64,000 bases of DNA from positions 124,001 to 188,000 of the forward strand of contig CAVUMI010000009.1 in assembly GCA_963742585.1 (NCBI GenBank), in the 5' to 3' direction. The notes under the pieces were generated by a model. It was not told where the DNA came from. It was given only the letters and a program-made list of their open reading frames with translations, and ran no database searches. A program made the position numbers and the translations under genes. The stretch comes from JACDEA01 sp963742585 (GTDB taxonomy: Bacteria > Actinomycetota > Acidimicrobiia > Acidimicrobiales > JACDEA01). Positions 33,814 to 44,449 of this stretch are shown one piece after another (position 1 is the first letter of the stretch; the number at the start of each line of letters is the position of its first letter).

Positions 33814-34930
33814 GTGACTCCGACCGACACAAACATCGTTGAAGCCCTGCGCATCGTACGTGAGCCGCGCCTGCGCACGAGCGTGGTCGACCTGGGCCTG
33901 ATCAAGGGCATCGGCGGCGTCAAGCGGGGCCGGGTGTCGATCCGCTCGGCGCGCTGGAGCCGTCACTGAAGACCCGCGGCCCAGCTCACCAACGACGTCA
34001 CCAGCGCGCTCCAGAACCGCCCAAATCGCCGACGACGTGCGGGTCGAGATCGACGCCTTGGCGCCCGACGAGCAGCGCGCGGGTCTACGAGCAGCTCCTC
34101 GGCGGCCACGCCGCAGGGTGCCCGCACCGTGCCCGTTCGACGACCCCGGCAACCGCACCCGCGTGCTCGGCATCTCGTCGGGCAAGGGCGGCGTCGGCAA
34201 GTCGTCGGTCACGGTCAACACGGCGATCGCGCTGGTCAGGCTCGGGCCACCACGTCGCCATCCTCGATGCCGACGTGTACGGCTTCTCGGTTCCGAAGAT
34301 GATGGGCATCGAGGAGGATCCGATCACCCTCGAGGACATCATGGTGCCGCCGGTGGCCCACGGCGTGGCGGTGATCTCGACCGGGTTCTTCGTCGGCGAC
34401 GAGCAAGCGGTGATCTGGCGAGGGCCGATGCTGCACAAGGCGCTCCAGCAGTTTCTCGTCGACGTGTGGTGGGGCGACCTCGACTACCTCCTCGTCGACA
34501 TGCCGCCCGGCACCGGCGACGTCGCGCTGTCGATGGCGCAGTACGTGCCCCGGTCCGAGATCTACGTCGTCACCACACCGCAGGCCGCCGCGCAGCGCGT
34601 CGCCCAGCGCACCGCGGCGATGGCCACGAAGGTCAACCTGCCGCTGCGCGGCGTGATCGAGAACATGTCGTGGTTCACCGGCGACGATGGCAAGCGGTAT
34701 GAGATCTTCGGCTCGGGCGGCGGCGCCGAGCTGGCCGAGCGCCTCGGCGTGCCGCTCCTCGGTCAGATACCCCTGATGCCCGCCTTGCGCGAAGGCGGCG
34801 ACATCGGCGTGCCCATCGTGGTCGGCCGAGCCCGAAAGCGAGGCGGCGCAGGCCTTCACGCAAGCTGGCCGAAGCGGTCGCCGCCCAGGCGCCGAAGCGC
34901 ATTTACAAAGCCGCCCTAAAGATCAACTAG
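33814..34930 (+). CDS. mrp: Mrp/NBP35 Fe-S cluster carrier ATPase (frame breaks)
   Basis: About 370 residues. The N-terminal MIP18/DUF59 domain (RTSVVDLGLIKGIGGVK) is followed by the P-loop SSGKGGVGKSSV, ILDADVYGFSVPKM, and DMPPGTGDVALS. It loads or transfers Fe-S clusters using ATP. Breaks lie near 33945, 34080-34120, 34245 and 34830-34860. It is divergent from the SufR-like gene. Its TAG directly abuts the stop of convergent dgt. Confidence 0.9.
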
Positions 34931-35968
34931 CTAGACGCCGTGGGGCAACTTGGCCGGGTCCCACCCGAGGCGGTCGACGGCGAGCCGGAGCGCGTAGCGA
35001 TCGGTCATGCCGCTGACGTGATGAACGGCGGCGGACGATGCGGTCGCCGTCGTGGGCCTCGAGCTCCAGCTCGGCCGGGTGGGCGAGGAACCAGTCGATC
35101 AGCGCGCGCAGCAGCTCGACGACGCGCTCGGCTTGCGCCACTGAGTCGGGTCGCAGGTAGATGCGCTCGAAGTTGAACGCCCGGAACGCAGCGAGCGCTC
35201 CGGCCTCGTCGTTGCGCATGCCGACGGTGCCGGTCGTCGCGATCGTGTCGAGTACCGCGGTGATGAACGCGTTGAGTTGCGCGGAGCGTCGGGTACCAAC
35301 CACCTCGGCCACCTCGGCGGGCAGGTCGCGCGGCGGCGACGATGCCGGCCCGCACCGCGTCCTCGAAGTCGTGGCAGACGTAGGCGATGCGATCGGCCCA
35401 CGACACCACTTCGCCTTCGGGCGTGAGCGGCGCAGGCCGATTCCACGAATGGTTGCGGACGGCGTCGAGCGTCTCGGCGCAGAGATTGAGCGGTGCCAGC
35501 ACGACGTCGGCGCCGTAGACAGCGTGGTGATAGCCGGCATCGAGGTACGGGGACAGCGCTTCCTCTGATGCATGACCGGCGGGCCCGTGTCCACAGTCGT
35601 GAGCGGTGGCCGCCGCCGCGGTGAGGGCGACGTTGAGGCCGGCGGGCCGGGCGATCCCCACCGCGACCTGCGACACCTCGATGGCGTGGGTGAGCCGCGG
35701 TGCGCAGGTGATCGTCGTCGGGCGCGATGAACACCTGACACTTGCCGGCGAGGCGGCGGAACGGGCGGCTGTGGTGGATCCGGTCGAGGTCGCGCTCGAA
35801 GCACGTGCGGTACGGATCGGGCGCCTCGGGCCGGGCCCGGTTGCCGGCGCCGACCGCTCGGGTTGCGCCGACGGCCAGCGTGGCGTGCTCGTGCGCCTCC
35901 CGCGCCGGGCGCTCGACGAGGCGCTGTGATCCGACCGCGGCGGCGAAGTGGGCAACTTCGAACTCCAT
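34931..35968 (-). CDS. dgt: Deoxyguanosinetriphosphate triphosphohydrolase-like HD protein (frame breaks)
   Basis: About 345 residues. It has RLTHAIEVSQVA, HDCGHGPAGHASE as the HD metal motif, AYHHA-type region here as AGYHHAVYGAD, and WADRIAYVCHDFEDA. This matches dGTPase-type proteins that cleave dNTPs to nucleoside and triphosphate. Breaks occur near 35030, 35330 and 35710. The start ATG 35968 follows TACCGT by 7 bases. Confidence 0.88.
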
Positions 35969-35975
35969 GCTGCCA

Positions 35976-35981
35976 ACGGTA
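35976..35981 (-). promoter_or_regulatory. -10 box for dgt
   Basis: TACCGT (35981-35976, minus strand) lies 7 bases before the dgt ATG, again implying an almost leaderless mRNA. Confidence 0.45.
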
Positions 35982-36007
35982 CATATGAGGTGTGCACGGC
36001 TCTGTTG

Positions 36008-36072
36008 ATGGCGTCGGTCGGCCCTTCGGGACCGCCCGCCGCTGTGTGGCGGGGACCCAACCCCGCCACCTC
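36008..36072. repeat. Dispersed palindromic repeat, copy B
   Basis: About 65 bases that align with copy A at 7505: shared start ATGGCGTCGG, shared CCGCTGTGTGGCGGGGACCC-type centre, and the identical terminal stem GTGGCGGGG/CCCCGCCAC (36046-36054 with 36061-36069). Copy B has a shorter first hairpin with a TTCG-type loop. It lies between divergent dgt and lgt. Confidence 0.7.
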
Positions 36073-36098
36073 GCACGGGCTTGGTAGACAGTGAGGCC

Positions 36099-36957
36099 GT
36101 GTTACTGGCCGCCATCAGTTACAACCCGCTCGTCCACGTCGAAATCGGGCCGCTCAACGATCTCGCCCCACGGGGTCGGGATCGCGGTGGGCTTCCTGCT
36201 CGGCGCCCGGCTCATGCTGCCGGCGGCCGAGAAGCGGGGGATCAGCGCCGACGACGTCTACGCCCTGCTCACCCGGGCGGCCATCGGCGCCATCATCGGC
36301 GCCCGCCTCGCGTACGTCATCAACCACGCCGGCGACTACGACAACGTCCTCGACGTTCTCAAGGTCTGGCAGGGCGGCATCTCGCTGCTCGGCGGGTTCG
36401 CCGGCGCCATCCTCCTCGCCCTGCCGGAGATGCGGAAGCGCCGGCTGTCGTTCTGGAAGGTGATGGACGCCGCCGCGCCCGGCATGGCGCTCGGCGTCAT
36501 CGTCGGTCGCATCGGCGACCTCATCGTCGGCGACCACCTGGGCAAGACCACCGACTTCTTCCTCGGCTACCGGTGCCCGCCGACCCGACGTCGAGACCGC
36601 GTCGCCGTGCGTCGGCGACGTCGTCCACCAGACCGCGCTCTACGACCTCATCCTCACCGCGAGCTTCGCTACTCCTGTGGTCGCTGCTGCCCGTCGGCTG
36701 CGGAACACGACACAGCGGCCGCGTTGGGACGGGTTCCTCATCTTCGTCTTCGCGACGTACTACGGGATCAGCCGCGTCATCGAGGACTTCCTGCGGGAGG
36801 ACGTCCGCCATTTCGGCCTCACCGGCAGCCAGTGGACGGCGCGTTGGTGACGGTCCTCCTGAGCATCTACGTGCTGTTCGTGCGTCGGCGGACGCCGCAT
36901 TGGGGTAGGTGGGACGAGACGCCTACGATGGCCGCGCCGCCACACGATCAGGAGTGA
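36099..36957 (+). CDS. lgt: Prolipoprotein diacylglyceryl transferase (frame breaks)
   Basis: About 286 residues with seven hydrophobic helices. It has HGVGIAVGFLLGARL, WQGGISLLGGFAGA, and GRIGDLIVGDHLGKTTDFFLG, corresponding to the Lgt signature in which the Arg and following residues handle phosphatidylglycerol. It attaches diacylglycerol to the lipobox cysteine of lipoproteins. Breaks lie near 36165, 36580, 36660 and 36840. Confidence 0.87.
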
Positions 36958-36962
36958 GTGCT

Positions 36963-37200
36963 TTGGACGTCAAGATCGGGGTCACGTACACCGCCAAGGA
37001 GATCGAGGTCGAACTGGCTGACGACTGCCGACCGCGACAGCGTGTTGAAGGACGTCGAAGCCGCAGCTGGCCGACGCAACGGCGTGCTCTGGCTCACCGA
37101 CAAGCGGGGTCGCACGGTGGGCGTACCCGCCGCCAAGGTGGCCTACGTCGAAGTCGGCACCGCGGTACGCGAGCGCAAGGTGGGCTTCGCGAGCGCCTGA
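36963..37200 (+). CDS. DUF3107-family protein (one frame break)
   Basis: A ~79-residue protein (start TTG 36963: MDVKIGVTYTAKEIEVEL) with the conserved LTDKRGRTVGVPAAKVAYVE and a C-terminal beta strand. DUF3107 is an actinobacterial family of unknown function, often near stress and whiB genes. The frame changes near 37028. The next gene is an ArsA-like ATPase. Confidence 0.8.
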
Positions 37201-37220
37201 GCTCAGCGAGCGCCGTCGTC

Positions 37221-38164
37221 GTGACCGACCTCCTCGAACGCAAGCTGCTCTTCGTCACCGGCAAGGGCGGCGTCGGCAAGACCACGGTGGCCGCGGCGCT
37301 GGCGCTGCTCGCCGCCGAGCGCGGCAAGCGCACGCTGGTGTGCGAGTTCGACGCCAAGGGCAACCTGGCCGACTTCTTCGAGAGCGGTCCCACCAAGTTC
37401 CAGCCTCGCGAGATCACCGCCGGGCTCTTCGCCATGTCGATGGACCCCGAGGAGTCGCTGAAGGAGTACCTCACCCTCCAGCTGCGGCTGCCGCTCATGG
37501 CGCGCATCGGCCCGCTGGCCCGCATCTTCGAGTTCGTCGCCACCGCCGCGCCCGGCGTCCGCGAGGTCCTCACGGTCGGCAAGGTCGTCTGGGAGGTGCG
37601 CGAGAAGCGCACTGGGACCTCGTCGTGGTCGACGCCAGCGCCACCGGCCACATCATCGGCCAGCTCACCGCGCCGCAGGCAATCAACGAACTGGTGCAGG
37701 TCGGCGCCATCCGCCAGCAGACCGACTGGATGGTCGACATCCTCTCGCGACCGGCACAGACCGGCCTGGTCATCGTCGCCACGCCCGGAGGAGATGCCGG
37801 TCAACGAGACGATCGAGCTGGCCGGCCGGCTCGAGGCCGAGACCAACGTCGACCTCGCCGCGGTCGATCGTCAACCGGGTGCTGCCCGAGCTGTTCGGCC
37901 GGGCCGAGGAAGAGGTGTTCGACCGCCTGGCCGCCGGCGGCGAGCTGGCCGACGTCGTCGCGGCGACGTCGAGCCCATCGTCGAGGCGGCGCGCTTGGCG
38001 GTCACGCTGCGCCGCTCCCGGGCCGAGCACCTCGACCGCCTGCGCGAGGCGCTGCCGCCCGACCTGCCGATGCTCTACCTGCCCGTACCTGTTCCTGCGA
38101 TCGCACGGGATGCGCTCGACGCGCCAGGCGGCCGAGGCCCTCGCCGCCGAGCTCGGGCTACTGA
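37221..38164 (+). CDS. ArsA/Get3-like ATPase, first of a pair (frame breaks)
   Basis: About 315 residues: P-loop FVTGKGGVGKTTVAAALA, CEFDAKGNLADF, and VVVDASATGHIIGQL as the switch region, then the ArsA-type helical domain. Breaks near 37610, 37790, 37865, 37965 and 38090 make the exact C-terminus uncertain. Paired with the next gene it resembles the mycobacterial Rv3679/Rv3680 tandem ATPases. Transport of arsenite is not implied. Confidence 0.83.
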
Positions 38165-38231
38165 TGAGCCCGCGCGCACAACCTCCCGCTCAGGGTCCCG
38201 CTCGGGCCCGGCCCCCGCCCGCGCGGGATCG

Positions 38232-39375
38232 ATGGAGCAGCTGTTCGCGGCCAAGGAGATCGTCATCGCGTGCGGCTCGGGCGGCGTGGGCAAGACCACC
38301 ACCGCGGCGGCGGTCGCGGCGATGGCCGCGGTGCGCCTCGGCGGCCGGGTGCTCGTGCTGACCGTCGATCCGGCCCGACGGCTGGCCAACGCGCTGGGGC
38401 TCGAGGGGTTCGGCAACGTCGAGAAGCCGGTACCGCTCGAGGCGTTCGCCGACGCCGGCGTGACGCCGCGCGGCGAGCTGTGGGCGGCGATGCTCGACAC
38501 CAAGCAGTCGTGGGACAACCTCGTGATGCGCCACGCGCCCGACGAGGACACCGCGCAGCGCATCCTCGAGAACCCGCTGTACCAGAACATCTCGGGCCGC
38601 TTCGTGCAGAGCCACGACTACATCGCCATGGAGCGGCTCTTCGAGATCCACACCGCCGGCCAGTACGACCTGATCGTCGTCGACACGCCGCCGACGCGCA
38701 ACGCCCTCGACCTGCTCGAAGCCCCCAAACGCATGGCCGACTTCTTCTCGAGCCGGTTCCTGCGCCTGCTCATCGCGCCGTACCGCTCGAGGCTCGTGAA
38801 CATGGCGTCGCGGCCGTTCTACCAAGTGGCCGACCGCATCCTCGGCTCGCAGTTCCTGCAGGACATCGCCGAGTTCTTCATCTTGTTCCAGACGATGTAC
38901 GACGGGCTTCGTCGCAGCGGGCCGAGGCGGTCGATCGGCTGCTGCACGACAAGCGCACGACGTTCATCGTCGTCAGCACGCTGGAGGCGGCGCCGCTGCA
39001 CGAGGCCGAGTTCTTCGTCGACGCGTTGGGCGACAAGCGGTTCCACCTCGGCGCGGTCGTGCTCAACAAGGTGCTGCCGTCGTACCTGCTCGATCCCGGC
39101 CGCGGCGGTGCGTGGCCGAGCGGCTGGCCAAGCAGGCGGCGGCTTGGCCGCCGAGGTCGCGCCGCGTGTCGCGTGCGAGCCGGCGCTGGTCGAGCGGGTG
39201 CTGACCGAGATGGGCGAGAACTTCCTGCGCTTCCAACTCGTCGCCCAGCGCGAGGCCGAGCAGCGCGCCGAACTGGCGGTGTCGCCCGAAGTCGTCGCCA
39301 CCGTGCCCTACTTCGAGAGCGACATCCACGACCTCGGCGGGCTTGCTGCGCCTCGGCGAGGAGATCTGGTCGTAG
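38232..39375 (+). CDS. ArsA/Get3-like ATPase, second of a pair (frame breaks)
   Basis: About 381 residues: P-loop CGSGGVGKTTTAAAVA, LTVDPARRLANALGL, and VVDTPPTRNALDLLEAP. It has a long insertion relative to the first copy and C-terminal VVATVPYFESDIHDLGGL. Breaks lie near 38915, 39100 and 39340. Two unequal ATPases in tandem suggest a heterodimer. The O-methyltransferase gene follows after 8 bases. Confidence 0.85.
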
Positions 39376-39383
39376 CCTTTACG

Positions 39384-40043
39384 ATGGGAGAACCGGTCGT
39401 TGATCCGCGCGTGGAGGCCTACGCCGAGGCCCACACCACGCCGCCCGATCCGCACATTTGCTGAAGGTGGCCGACGCCACGCGGGCGGCCGAGGGCGGGC
39501 GGTCGCGAGATGATGGTCGGCGCGCTCGAGGGTCGGTTTCTCGAGTTCCTGGTGTTCGCCACGCAGCGCTCGGCGCGTGCTCGAGATCGGCACGTTCACC
39601 GGCTATTCGGCGCTGTCGATGGCCGAGGCACTCCCGACGACGGCCGCATCGTCACGTGCGAGTTCGACGCGGACCGCGCCGCAATGGCGCCGGCCGCACT
39701 TCGATGCCAGTCCGCACGCCGGCAAGATCGACGTGCAGGTCGGTCCCGCGCTCGACACGATCGCCCGGCTCGACGGACCCTTCGATCTCGTGTTCATCGA
39801 CGCCGACAAGACCAACTACCTCAACTACTACAAGGCCGTCCTGCCCAAGCTGGCCGACGACGGTCTGATCGCCGCGGACAACACGCTCTGGTCGCAACAG
39901 GTCCTCGACGAGAGCGACGTGAGCGACGACACCGTCGCGCTCCGCCAGTTCAACGATTTCGTCGTGGCCGACGCCCGGGTGGTGTGTGTGCAGCTCACGG
40001 TGCGCGACGGCGTCACGCTGATCCGCAAGGCTGCAGCGTCTGA
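39384..40043 (+). CDS. O-methyltransferase, caffeoyl-CoA type (frame breaks)
   Basis: About 219 residues of the class I SAM-dependent, divalent-metal O-methyltransferase family. It shows LEIGTFTGYSALSMAEALP at the SAM site, VFIDADKTNYLNYY and ADNTLWSQQV as metal and SAM contacts. Breaks lie near 39500, 39575, 39690 and 40030. The substrate is unknown. Its TGA overlaps the next ATG (TGATG). Confidence 0.85.
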
Positions 40044-41508
40044 TGGCCACGGTCGCCGAGCTGACCAAGGTCCACACCCGCCTGCGCGGCGCGGCGGTCG
40101 AGCATCTCGAACGGCTGGTCGGTAGCTGGGGGATGTTGTCCGACCTCTGCTTCTCCGACCTGCTGCTGTTCGTGCCGCAGTCGAGCGCCGACGACGACGA
40201 CGCGCGCCCGCTTCGTCATCGTCGGCCAGGTGCGGCCGAGCACGAGCCAGACACTGCACCGCGTGGACCTGGTCGGCCATGAGGTCGACGAGGACAGCCG
40301 ACCGCTCGTCGCCCGCGCGTGGTCGCGTCGGCGAGATCGTCGAGGGCGAGGTGATGACCGACCATCGGCGAACTGGCTCGCGTGCAGTGCATCCCGGTGC
40401 GGTGGCGAGGGCCAGCTCGTCGCGGTACTCACCCGCGAGTCGCCGGTGTCGCTGATCCGCCGCCAGCCCGGCGAGCTCGAGCGCGTGTACGTCTCGGTCT
40501 TCGAGCGCTTCGCCCGCATGGTGGTCAACGGCGACTTCCCGTTCACGTCCGACGACCTCGAGATCGAGGAAGCGCCGCGCATCGGCGACGGCGTGCTGCT
40601 GCTCGATGACACCGGTCGGGTCGAATACACGTCGCCCAACGCGCTCAACGCGCTGCACCGCATGGGGATCAACTCGAACACCGACGGCATCACGCTCGAG
40701 GAGCTCGGCGTCGAGGGCCGGGCCGTCAAGACCGCGTTCGCCACGGCATCGCCGGTCACCGTCGAGATCGAAGGCACCAACGACGTAATCGTGCTGCTGC
40801 GGTGCGTGCCGCTCATCGACGGCAACGTGGTGACCGGCGCGCTCGTGCTGCTCCGCGACGTGTCCGACCTGCGACGCCGGGACCGGCTGATCCTGTCCAA
40901 GGACGCCATGATCCGCGAGATCCATCACCGGGTGAAGAACAACCTCCAGACGGTGTCGGCGCTGCTGCGGCTCCAGGCCCGCCGGGTCGAGGACGGTCCG
41001 GCGCGAGCTGGTGCTGGCCGAGGGCGAGCGGCGCATCCGCGCCATCGCCCGCGTGCACGACGTGTTGTCGCGCGAGGTGGGGGAGCAGGTCTCGTTCGAC
41101 GAGATCGTTCCCGAGCTGCTGCGGATGGGCGAGGAGGCGGCACGCTCGGTCGGGCGCCACGTGCGGTTCGAAGTGGACGGCGATCCCGGGCATCGTCGGC
41201 GCGCAGATGGCGACGCCGCTCGCCCTGGTCGCTCACCGAGCTACTGCAGAACGCCGGTCAGCACGCGTTCGCCGACGGCGGCACCGAGGACGGTCACGTG
41301 CGGGTGGAGTTCACCAACTGCGATCGACCGGCTCGAGGTGCGCGTCGCCGACGACGGCGTCGGCCTCGCCGCCGACTTCTCGATCGACGAGACGCGCAGC
41401 CTCGGTCTCTCGATCGTCCGCGACCTGGTCCGCAGTCAACTCAGCGGCACCATCGAGATGACCACCCCCGACCGCGGCACCACCGTCATGGAGATCCCGC
41501 TGCGATAA
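40043..41508 (+). CDS. pdtaS: PdtaS-type sensor histidine kinase (frame breaks)
   Basis: About 488 residues: GAF-like N-terminal domain (LGSWGML-type segment here VGSWGMLSDLCFSDLLLFV), PAS-like domain (DDTGRVEYTSPNALNALHRM), HisKA_2 box with the phosphoacceptor in REIHHRVKNNLQTVSALLR, and an HATPase end (VADDGVGLAADF). This order is that of mycobacterial PdtaS, a soluble kinase signalling to an ANTAR response regulator. The regulator is not in the window. Breaks lie near 40170-40400, 41005, 41190, 41230 and 41330. The whiB gene is convergent, as in mycobacteria. Confidence 0.87.
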
Positions 41509-41560
41509 GCTTCTTGGCTTCCGTGGCCGCGTAGGACGACGGTCACCGAAGCTGCGAGTG

Positions 41561-41875
41561 CTAGGACGCGGCGGCGGTGGCTTCGGCGAGGCGGCGGCGG
41601 CGGGCGGCCAGCCACTGCTTGCGCAGGCGGCGACGCTCGTCCTCGGTGGTGCCGCCCCACACGCCGGCCTCCTGGTTGGTTGCCAGGGCGAACTCGAGGC
41701 AGGGCGCTTGGACTTCACACGAGCGGCAGATGGCCTTGGCCGCCTCGATCTGGTGAAGCGCCGGGCCGGTGCTGCCAACGGGGAAGAACAGTTCGGGCGA
41801 GGTGTCGCGGCACGCTGAGTGCTGCGCGCCAGTCGTCGGCGTCCCAATCGGCGGTGTAGTTGTAGCTGAGGGCCA
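41561..41875 (-). CDS. WhiB-family Fe-S regulator (one frame break)
   Basis: A ~104-residue protein with the four cluster cysteines in ACRDTSPELFFPVG, KAICRSCEVQAPCLEFAL, then the turn VWGGTTEDERRRLRKQ. It binds a [4Fe-4S] cluster and usually pairs with the primary sigma factor. Position beside pdtaS points to the WhiB1 lineage (known to be next to the PdtaS gene in mycobacteria). The frame changes near 41812. Confidence 0.9.
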   Translation of the reverse strand, partial: WPSATTTPPIGTPTTGAQHSACRDTSPELFFPVGSTGPALHQIEAAKAICRSCEVQAPCLEFALATNQEAGVWGGTTEDERRRLRKQWLAARRRRLAEATAAAS

Positions 41876-42015
41876 CGGGCGGGGAGTCCTCCGGTGGTCG
41901 AAGTAGATGTGAATTTGTTCACATGCACCGTTTGCGCCAGGTGAACAGGGTGAATTCGTGGTGTAACCGCAGGGTAAACCAGGGTGCTGCCTGTTGCAAG
42001 CAGATCTTTGACAGT

Positions 42016-42021
42016 TAGCGT
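42016..42021 (+). promoter_or_regulatory. -10 box for the GDPD gene
   Basis: TAGCGT lies exactly 6 bases before GTG 42028, which would put the transcript start on the start codon. TTGACA occurs at 42008 but is too close to be its -35. Confidence 0.45.
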
Positions 42022-42027
42022 CCAGGC

Positions 42028-42750
42028 GTGACGCAAGGTGATGACGAAGCGTCATCGGACACCGGGGGGCGCCGCGGGAGGCCGCGCGAGAGAACACCGT
42101 CGACGGCCTTCGTGGCGGCGGCGGCGGCGGGGGCGGACATGGTCGAGCTCGATGTGCGCCGCACCGCCGACGACCGCGCTCGTGGTCCACCACGACGCTG
42201 CCCTCGATGACGGCCGGCTGATCGTCGAGTTGCCAGCGCGCCGACCTGCCCGACCGTGGTTGCCCGCCCTCGACGCCGCGCTCGACGCGTGCGAGGGCAT
42301 GGACATCAACATCGAGATCAAGAACTCGCCGCGCGATCCCGACTACGATCCCGGACGACGTCGTGGCCGCCGCGGTCGCCGCGTTCGTCGGCGCGCCTCG
42401 GGCTACACGACCGCGTGATCGTGTCGTCCTTCAACCTCGCGCACGATCGACGCGGTGCACAGCCGCCGACCCCGCCATCCCGACCGGGTGGCTGACGTTG
42501 CCCGGCCTGACGTCGACGCCGCGATCGTCGAGCCGACGGTGGCCGGCGGGCACGTCGCGCTGCATCCTCACGACGTCGTCGGTCACCGCCGAGCTGATCG
42601 CGCTGGCCCACGCCGCCGGCCTTGCAGGTCAACACGTGGACCGTCGACGACATCGACCGCATCCGCGAGCTGGCGACGTGGGGCGTCGACGGCATCGTGA
42701 CCAACGTGCCCGCGATCGCGGCACTCGCGGCGGTGGCGGGACGGAGCTGA
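42028..42750 (+). CDS. Glycerophosphodiester phosphodiesterase (frame breaks)
   Basis: About 240 residues of the GDPD barrel. The N-terminal His-Arg-Gly motif appears as VIGHRGAP in one frame, followed by ENTVDAF and MVELDVRRTADD, INIEIKNSPRD, VIVSSFN and VNTWTVDD, all catalytic or metal-site positions of the family. The start is inferred from the promoter; breaks lie near 42050, 42080, 42175-42240, 42350-42400 and onward. It releases alcohols from glycerophosphodiesters. Confidence 0.83.
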
Positions 42751-42757
42751 CCGGGGA

Positions 42758-43678
42758 TCAGGGGATGATCAGCTCGAGCGCGTCGGGCTCGTATCGCAGT
42801 TCCAACTGGTCGACCTCGCCGAGGTAGTCGCCGTCGATCTGATACGGGAACGGTCCGTGGCCGGTGATCGTCGAACACGTCGAGCTCGCTGCGCGCTGGT
42901 GGATCAAGCGATCGCGGCGTAGGCGCCGACCCGACGCCAGCGCCGACGCCGCCGCGCCGACCAGGGTCGCCAGGCGCAGCGACCGGAACGTCACCATCAC
43001 CAGCTGGCTGTCGAGCGTCGCCTCGGGCGCGACGTTGAAGGGCCGGTTGCCGAGGTAGGTGTACGGGTTGGTCTTCAGGCAGATGCCGAAGTAGCCGTCG
43101 TCGATGAGCGATCGCCGTCGGCGAAGCGCACCGCGAACCGGGGCCGGCTGCGGTCGTAGTGCCGGGCCCACGTGACGACGGCGGCCCACACGAACAGCGG
43201 ATGGCCGGCGTAGCGCTTGAGCGCGCCGCGCTTCTCGACCTGCTCGACCACGGCGGCGTCGAAGCCGACGCCGACGTGGAACAGGAAGTAGCGGCCGTTG
43301 GCCGAGCCCAGCCCGATGCGGCGCCGGCTGCCCGACGCCAACGCGGCTCACGAGTTGGCCGGTGGCCTCGATCGGGTCGTTGGCCATGCCGATGGTGCGG
43401 GCGAAGACGTTGGTCGAGCCGCCGGGCAGCACGCCGAGGGCGGTGGCGCTGCCGGCCAGGCCGTTGGCCGCCTCGTTGAGCGTGCCGTCACCGCCGAGGA
43501 CGACGACGACGTCGGTGCCTGTGGCCGCTGCGCCCTGGGCCAACCGGGTGGCGTGGCCGCGGCGGCTGGTCTCGGCCACTTTGACGTCGTGGTCGGCGGC
43601 CAGCGCCTTCTGGATGACGACCCGGGCCCTCGCTGTCACGGCCGACGCCGAGGCGTTGACCAGCAGCAGGACCTTCAG
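42758..43678 (-). CDS. Diacylglycerol-kinase-family lipid kinase (frame breaks)
   Basis: About 306 residues. The nucleotide site is VVVLGGDGTLNEAANGLA, with PGGSTNVFARTIG next and the C-terminal beta domain ending in IDGDYLGEVDQLELRY. Family members phosphorylate diacylglycerol, ceramide-like or polyprenyl lipids. The probable start is CTG 43678 (KVLLLVNASAS), overlapping the sigma stop as CTGA; an indel hiding a normal start is also possible. Breaks lie near 42870, 43105 and 43345. Confidence 0.85.
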   Translation of the reverse strand: MKVLLLVNASASAVTARARVVIQKALAADHDVKVAETSRRGHATRLAQGAAATGTDVVVVLGGDGTLNEAANGLAGSATALGVLPGGSTNVFARTIGMANDPIEATGQLVSRVGVGQPAPHRAGLGQRPLLPVPRRRRLRRRRGRAGREARRAQALRRPSAVRVGRRRHVGPALRPQPAPVRGALRRRRSLIDDGYFGICLKTNPYTYLGNRPFNVAPEATLDSQLVMVTFRSLRLATLVGAAASALASGRRLRRDRLIHQRAASSTCSTITGHGPFPYQIDGDYLGEVDQLELRYEPDALELIIP

Positions 43679-44449
43679 CCGTCAGTTCCTCGGCGGACAT
43701 GGTGCGGCAGCTGCTCGAGGCTGCGGGCGAGCAGGCGCGACACGTGCATCTGGCTGATGCCCGAGCCGCGTTGCGATCTCGGACTGGGTCAGGCCCTCGA
43801 AGAAGCGCATGAACAGGATCGTCTGCTCGCGCTCGGGCAGTGAGGCGATGAGCGGCGACAGCTCGGCGCGCCGCTCGGCCTCGGCCAGCGCCGGTGTCGT
43901 CGCCGCCCAGATGCGAGGCCAGCGTGTCGCCCTCCTCGCCGCTGCCGCCCGCGCCGCCGGGCGCGTCGATCGACGTCGAGCGATAGGCCTGGCCGGCTTC
44001 GAGCGCCTCGAGCACCTCTTCCTCGGACACCCCGGCTCGGCCGCCAGCTCCGGGACGGTGGGGGAGCGGCCCAGCTCCTGGCTCAGGACGCTGATGACGT
44101 TGCCGAGGCGCAGGTACAGCTCCTGCATGCGGCGCGGCGCCCGCACCGCCCAGCCCTTGTCGCGGAAGTGGCGCTTGAGCTCGCCGACGATCGTGTGGGT
44201 GGCGTAGGTCGAGAACTCGACCTCCCGGCTCGGGTCGAAGCGGTCGACCGCCTTGATCAGGCCGACCGATGCGACCTGGGTGAGGTCGTCGAGGGGCTCG
44301 CCGCGGTTGCTGAAGCGGCGGGCCAGGTACTCGGCCAGCCCGAGGTGCGCCTCGACCAGCTCGTCGCGGAAGCGTCGGGTCGCGCGTTATCGGCGAACTC
44401 GGCGAGCTTGCGGCGCAGCTCGTCGCGCTGCGTCTTTGTCGAACTTCAC
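43675..44449 (-). CDS. SigF/SigB-type alternative sigma factor (frame breaks)
   Basis: About 258 residues. Region 2 is LAEYLARRFSNRGEPLDDL then TQVASVGLIKAVDRFDP; region 3 has GELKRHFRDKGWAVR; region 4 has LPEREQTILFMRFFEGLTQ and GISQMHVSRLLARS. This is the group 3 general-stress/sporulation class. Its GTG overlaps the anti-sigma stop (GTGA). Breaks lie near 44385, 44145, 44025, 43905 and 43770. Confidence 0.87.

Noticed and set aside
37221..39375. Arsenic resistance operon
   Set aside because: The ATPases resemble paired Get3-like actinobacterial proteins; no arsB, arsC, acr3 or ArsR gene is nearby.
42008..42013. TTGACA as a -35 element of the GDPD gene
   Set aside because: It is only two bases from the TAGCGT box, so the two cannot form a normally spaced promoter.
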